This document shows positions 62,623 to 64,000 of a stretch of 64,000 nucleotides of DNA, in pieces. A program made the position numbers and the translations under genes. The notes beneath the pieces were generated by a model. It was not told the DNA's origin. It was given only the letters and a program-made list of their open reading frames with translations, and ran no database searches. The stretch is from Xanthobacteraceae bacterium (GTDB taxonomy: Bacteria; Pseudomonadota; Alphaproteobacteria; Rhizobiales; Xanthobacteraceae), in contig JAQSWY010000002.1 in the NCBI GenBank assembly GCA_029266425.1, positions 121,592 through 185,591 of the forward strand, in the 5' to 3' direction. The first letter of the stretch is position 1. Each line of letters starts with the position of its first letter.

Positions 62623-64000
62623 TCACTCGGCCTTTTCGGTCGCCTTCTTGAGCGCGGCGCCGAGGATGTCGCCGAGCGAGGCGCCCGAGTCGGACGACCC
62701 GAACTGCGCCACGGCTTCCTTCTCCTCGGCGATCTCCAGCGCCTTGATCGACACCTGGACCTTGCGGGCCTTGCGGTCGAACAAGGTGACGCGGGCGTCG
62801 AACTTCTCGCCGACGGCGAAGCGCTCGGGGCGCTGGTCGCCGCGGTCACGAGCGAGCTCGGAACGCTTCACGAAGGTCGACATGTCGGTGCCGATGATCT
62901 TCACCTCGACGCCGCCGTCCTTCACGTCGGTGACTTCGCAGGTGACGATCGCGCCCTTCTTCAGCTCGCCGGCATCGGCGAAGGGGTCGCCCGCCAGCTG
63001 CTTCACGCCGAGCGAGATGCGCTCCTTCTCGACATCGACGTCGAGCACCACCGCCTTGATGATGTCGCCCTTCTTGAACTCGTCGATGACCTGCTCGCCC
63101 GGACGGTTCCAGTCGAGATCGGAGAGATGGACCATGCCGTCCACATCGCCGTCGAGGCCGAGGAACAGACCGAACTCGGTCTTGTTCTTGACCTCGCCTT
63201 CCACGGTAGCGCCCGCCGGATACTTCTCGGCGAAGGCCTCCCACGGGTTCTGCAGGGTCTGCTTGAGGCCGAGCGAGATACGGCGCTTGACCGGATCGAC
63301 CTCGAGGATCGCGACCTCAACCTCCTGGGAGGTGGAGACGATCTTGCCGGGGTGGACGTTCTTCTTGGTCCAGCTCATTTCGGAGACATGGATCAGGCCT
63401 TCGATGCCCGGCTCCAGTTCCACGAACGCGCCGTAGTCGGTGATGTTGGTCACGCGGCCCTTGAAGCGGGCATTGACCGGGTACTTGGCCTCGATGCCCT
63501 CCCACGGATCGCCGAGCAGCTGCTTCATGCCCAGCGAGATGCGGTGGGTCTCGTGGTTGATCTTGATGATCTTGACCTTCACCGTCTGGCCGATGTTCAG
63601 CACTTCGGTCGGGTGGTTGACCCGGCGCCAGGCGATGTCGGTGACGTGCAGCAGGCCGTCAATGCCGCCGAGGTCGACGAACGCACCGTAGTCGGTGATG
63701 TTCTTGACCACGCCGTCAATGACCTGACCCTCTTCGAGATTCTGCACCAGCTCGTGGCGCTGCTCGGCGCGGGTCTCTTCCAGCACGGTGCGGCGGGAAA
63801 CGACGATGTTGCCGCGGCGGCGATCCATCTTGAGGATCTGGAACGGCTGCGGATTGTGCATCAGCGGGCCGACATCGCGGATCGGGCGGATATCGACCTG
63901 GGAGCGCGGCAGGAAGGCCACGGCGCCGTCGAGATCGACGGTGAAGCCGCCCTTCACCTGGTTGAAGATCACGCCGGTGACCTTCTCCTGGGCGTTGAAC
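62623..64000 (-). CDS. rpsA: 30S ribosomal protein S1, C-terminal part (cut by window edge)
   Basis: The visible 458 residues hold at least five S1 RNA-binding repeats, each with the pattern GxVxNITDYGAFVDLGGIDGLLHV or its variants (DGVVKNITDYGAFVDLGGID, GRVTNITDYGAFVELEPGIE, GEVKNKTEFGLFLGLDGDVD), and end SDSGASLGDILGAALKKATEKAE. The reading frame runs on past base 64000 (FNAQEKVTGVIFNQVKGG), so the N-terminus is missing. Binds mRNA on the ribosome. Confidence 0.96.
   Translation of the reverse strand, partial: FNAQEKVTGVIFNQVKGGFTVDLDGAVAFLPRSQVDIRPIRDVGPLMHNPQPFQILKMDRRRGNIVVSRRTVLEETRAEQRHELVQNLEEGQVIDGVVKNITDYGAFVDLGGIDGLLHVTDIAWRRVNHPTEVLNIGQTVKVKIIKINHETHRISLGMKQLLGDPWEGIEAKYPVNARFKGRVTNITDYGAFVELEPGIEGLIHVSEMSWTKKNVHPGKIVSTSQEVEVAILEVDPVKRRISLGLKQTLQNPWEAFAEKYPAGATVEGEVKNKTEFGLFLGLDGDVDGMVHLSDLDWNRPGEQVIDEFKKGDIIKAVVLDVDVEKERISLGVKQLAGDPFADAGELKKGAIVTCEVTDVKDGGVEVKIIGTDMSTFVKRSELARDRGDQRPERFAVGEKFDARVTLFDRKARKVQVSIKALEIAEEKEAVAQFGSSDSGASLGDILGAALKKATEKAE

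Overview
The window is chromosomal DNA of a high-GC alphaproteobacterium of the order Hyphomicrobiales (Rhizobiales). The gene order on the minus strand (murJ, trpS, usp, nifU-like, tsaB, rimI, fur, plsC, miaB, phoH, ybeY, corC, lnt, HTH regulator, metK) is the classic order of that group. The RegB/RegA-type redox pair, homospermidine synthase, PHA depolymerases, an rpoH-type dnaK promoter and the dnaK-dnaJ-pmtA-pyrF order agree with it. A Xanthobacteraceae-like member (Ancylobacter/Starkeya relatives) is my best guess, but this is inference. No rRNA, tRNA, CRISPR array, transposase or phage gene was seen.

Layout. 1-8.6 kb: housekeeping genes on the minus strand (metK fragment to fur), tightly packed with repeated 4-nt stop/start overlaps. 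8.6-15.3 kb: a six-gene catabolic cassette (LysR regulator, MFS carrier, RutA/SfnG-like flavin monooxygenase, flavin reductase, class III CoA-transferase, divergent crotonase-fold protein) that separates fur from rimI. Two copies of an identical 26-bp element carrying a dyad lie in front of the carrier gene and in front of the monooxygenase operon, and I read them as the operators of the LysR protein. 15.3-21.3 kb: the conserved block resumes. 21.3-28.4 kb: a PfkB kinase, the redox two-component pair, a PHA depolymerase, a small envelope protein pair and an AraC regulator. 28.5-36.5 kb: a complete phosphate locus (phoR-pstS-pstC-pstA-pstB-phoU-phoB) with a three-repeat Pho box before pstS and a divergent ppk2. 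36.5-47.5 kb: mixed envelope, potassium-uptake, regulatory and queuosine genes. 47.6-54.3 kb: dnaK-dnaJ, a lipid methyltransferase, pyrF, a tandem DUF1330 protein and rpsU. 54.3-64 kb: small membrane/unknown proteins, a glutathione transferase with a histone-like tail, a second PHA depolymerase, homospermidine synthase, ferrochelatase, an acetyltransferase and the 3' part of rpsA.

Several genes use non-ATG starts supported by Shine-Dalgarno spacing (GTG: metK, the CoA-transferase, PfkB kinase, pyrF, rpsU and the 90-aa protein at 55.5 kb; TTG: pstS and the acetyltransferase). Intergenic spaces carry at least four families of dispersed palindromes of the kind common in Rhizobiales, some touching start codons.

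The best candidate for something undescribed is the 8.8-15.3 kb cassette. It looks like an uptake-plus-oxidation pathway: a flavin monooxygenase fed by its own reductase makes an acid, a CoA-transferase activates it, and a crotonase-fold enzyme that lacks the hydratase glutamates transforms the CoA ester. The substrate cannot be read from the sequence.
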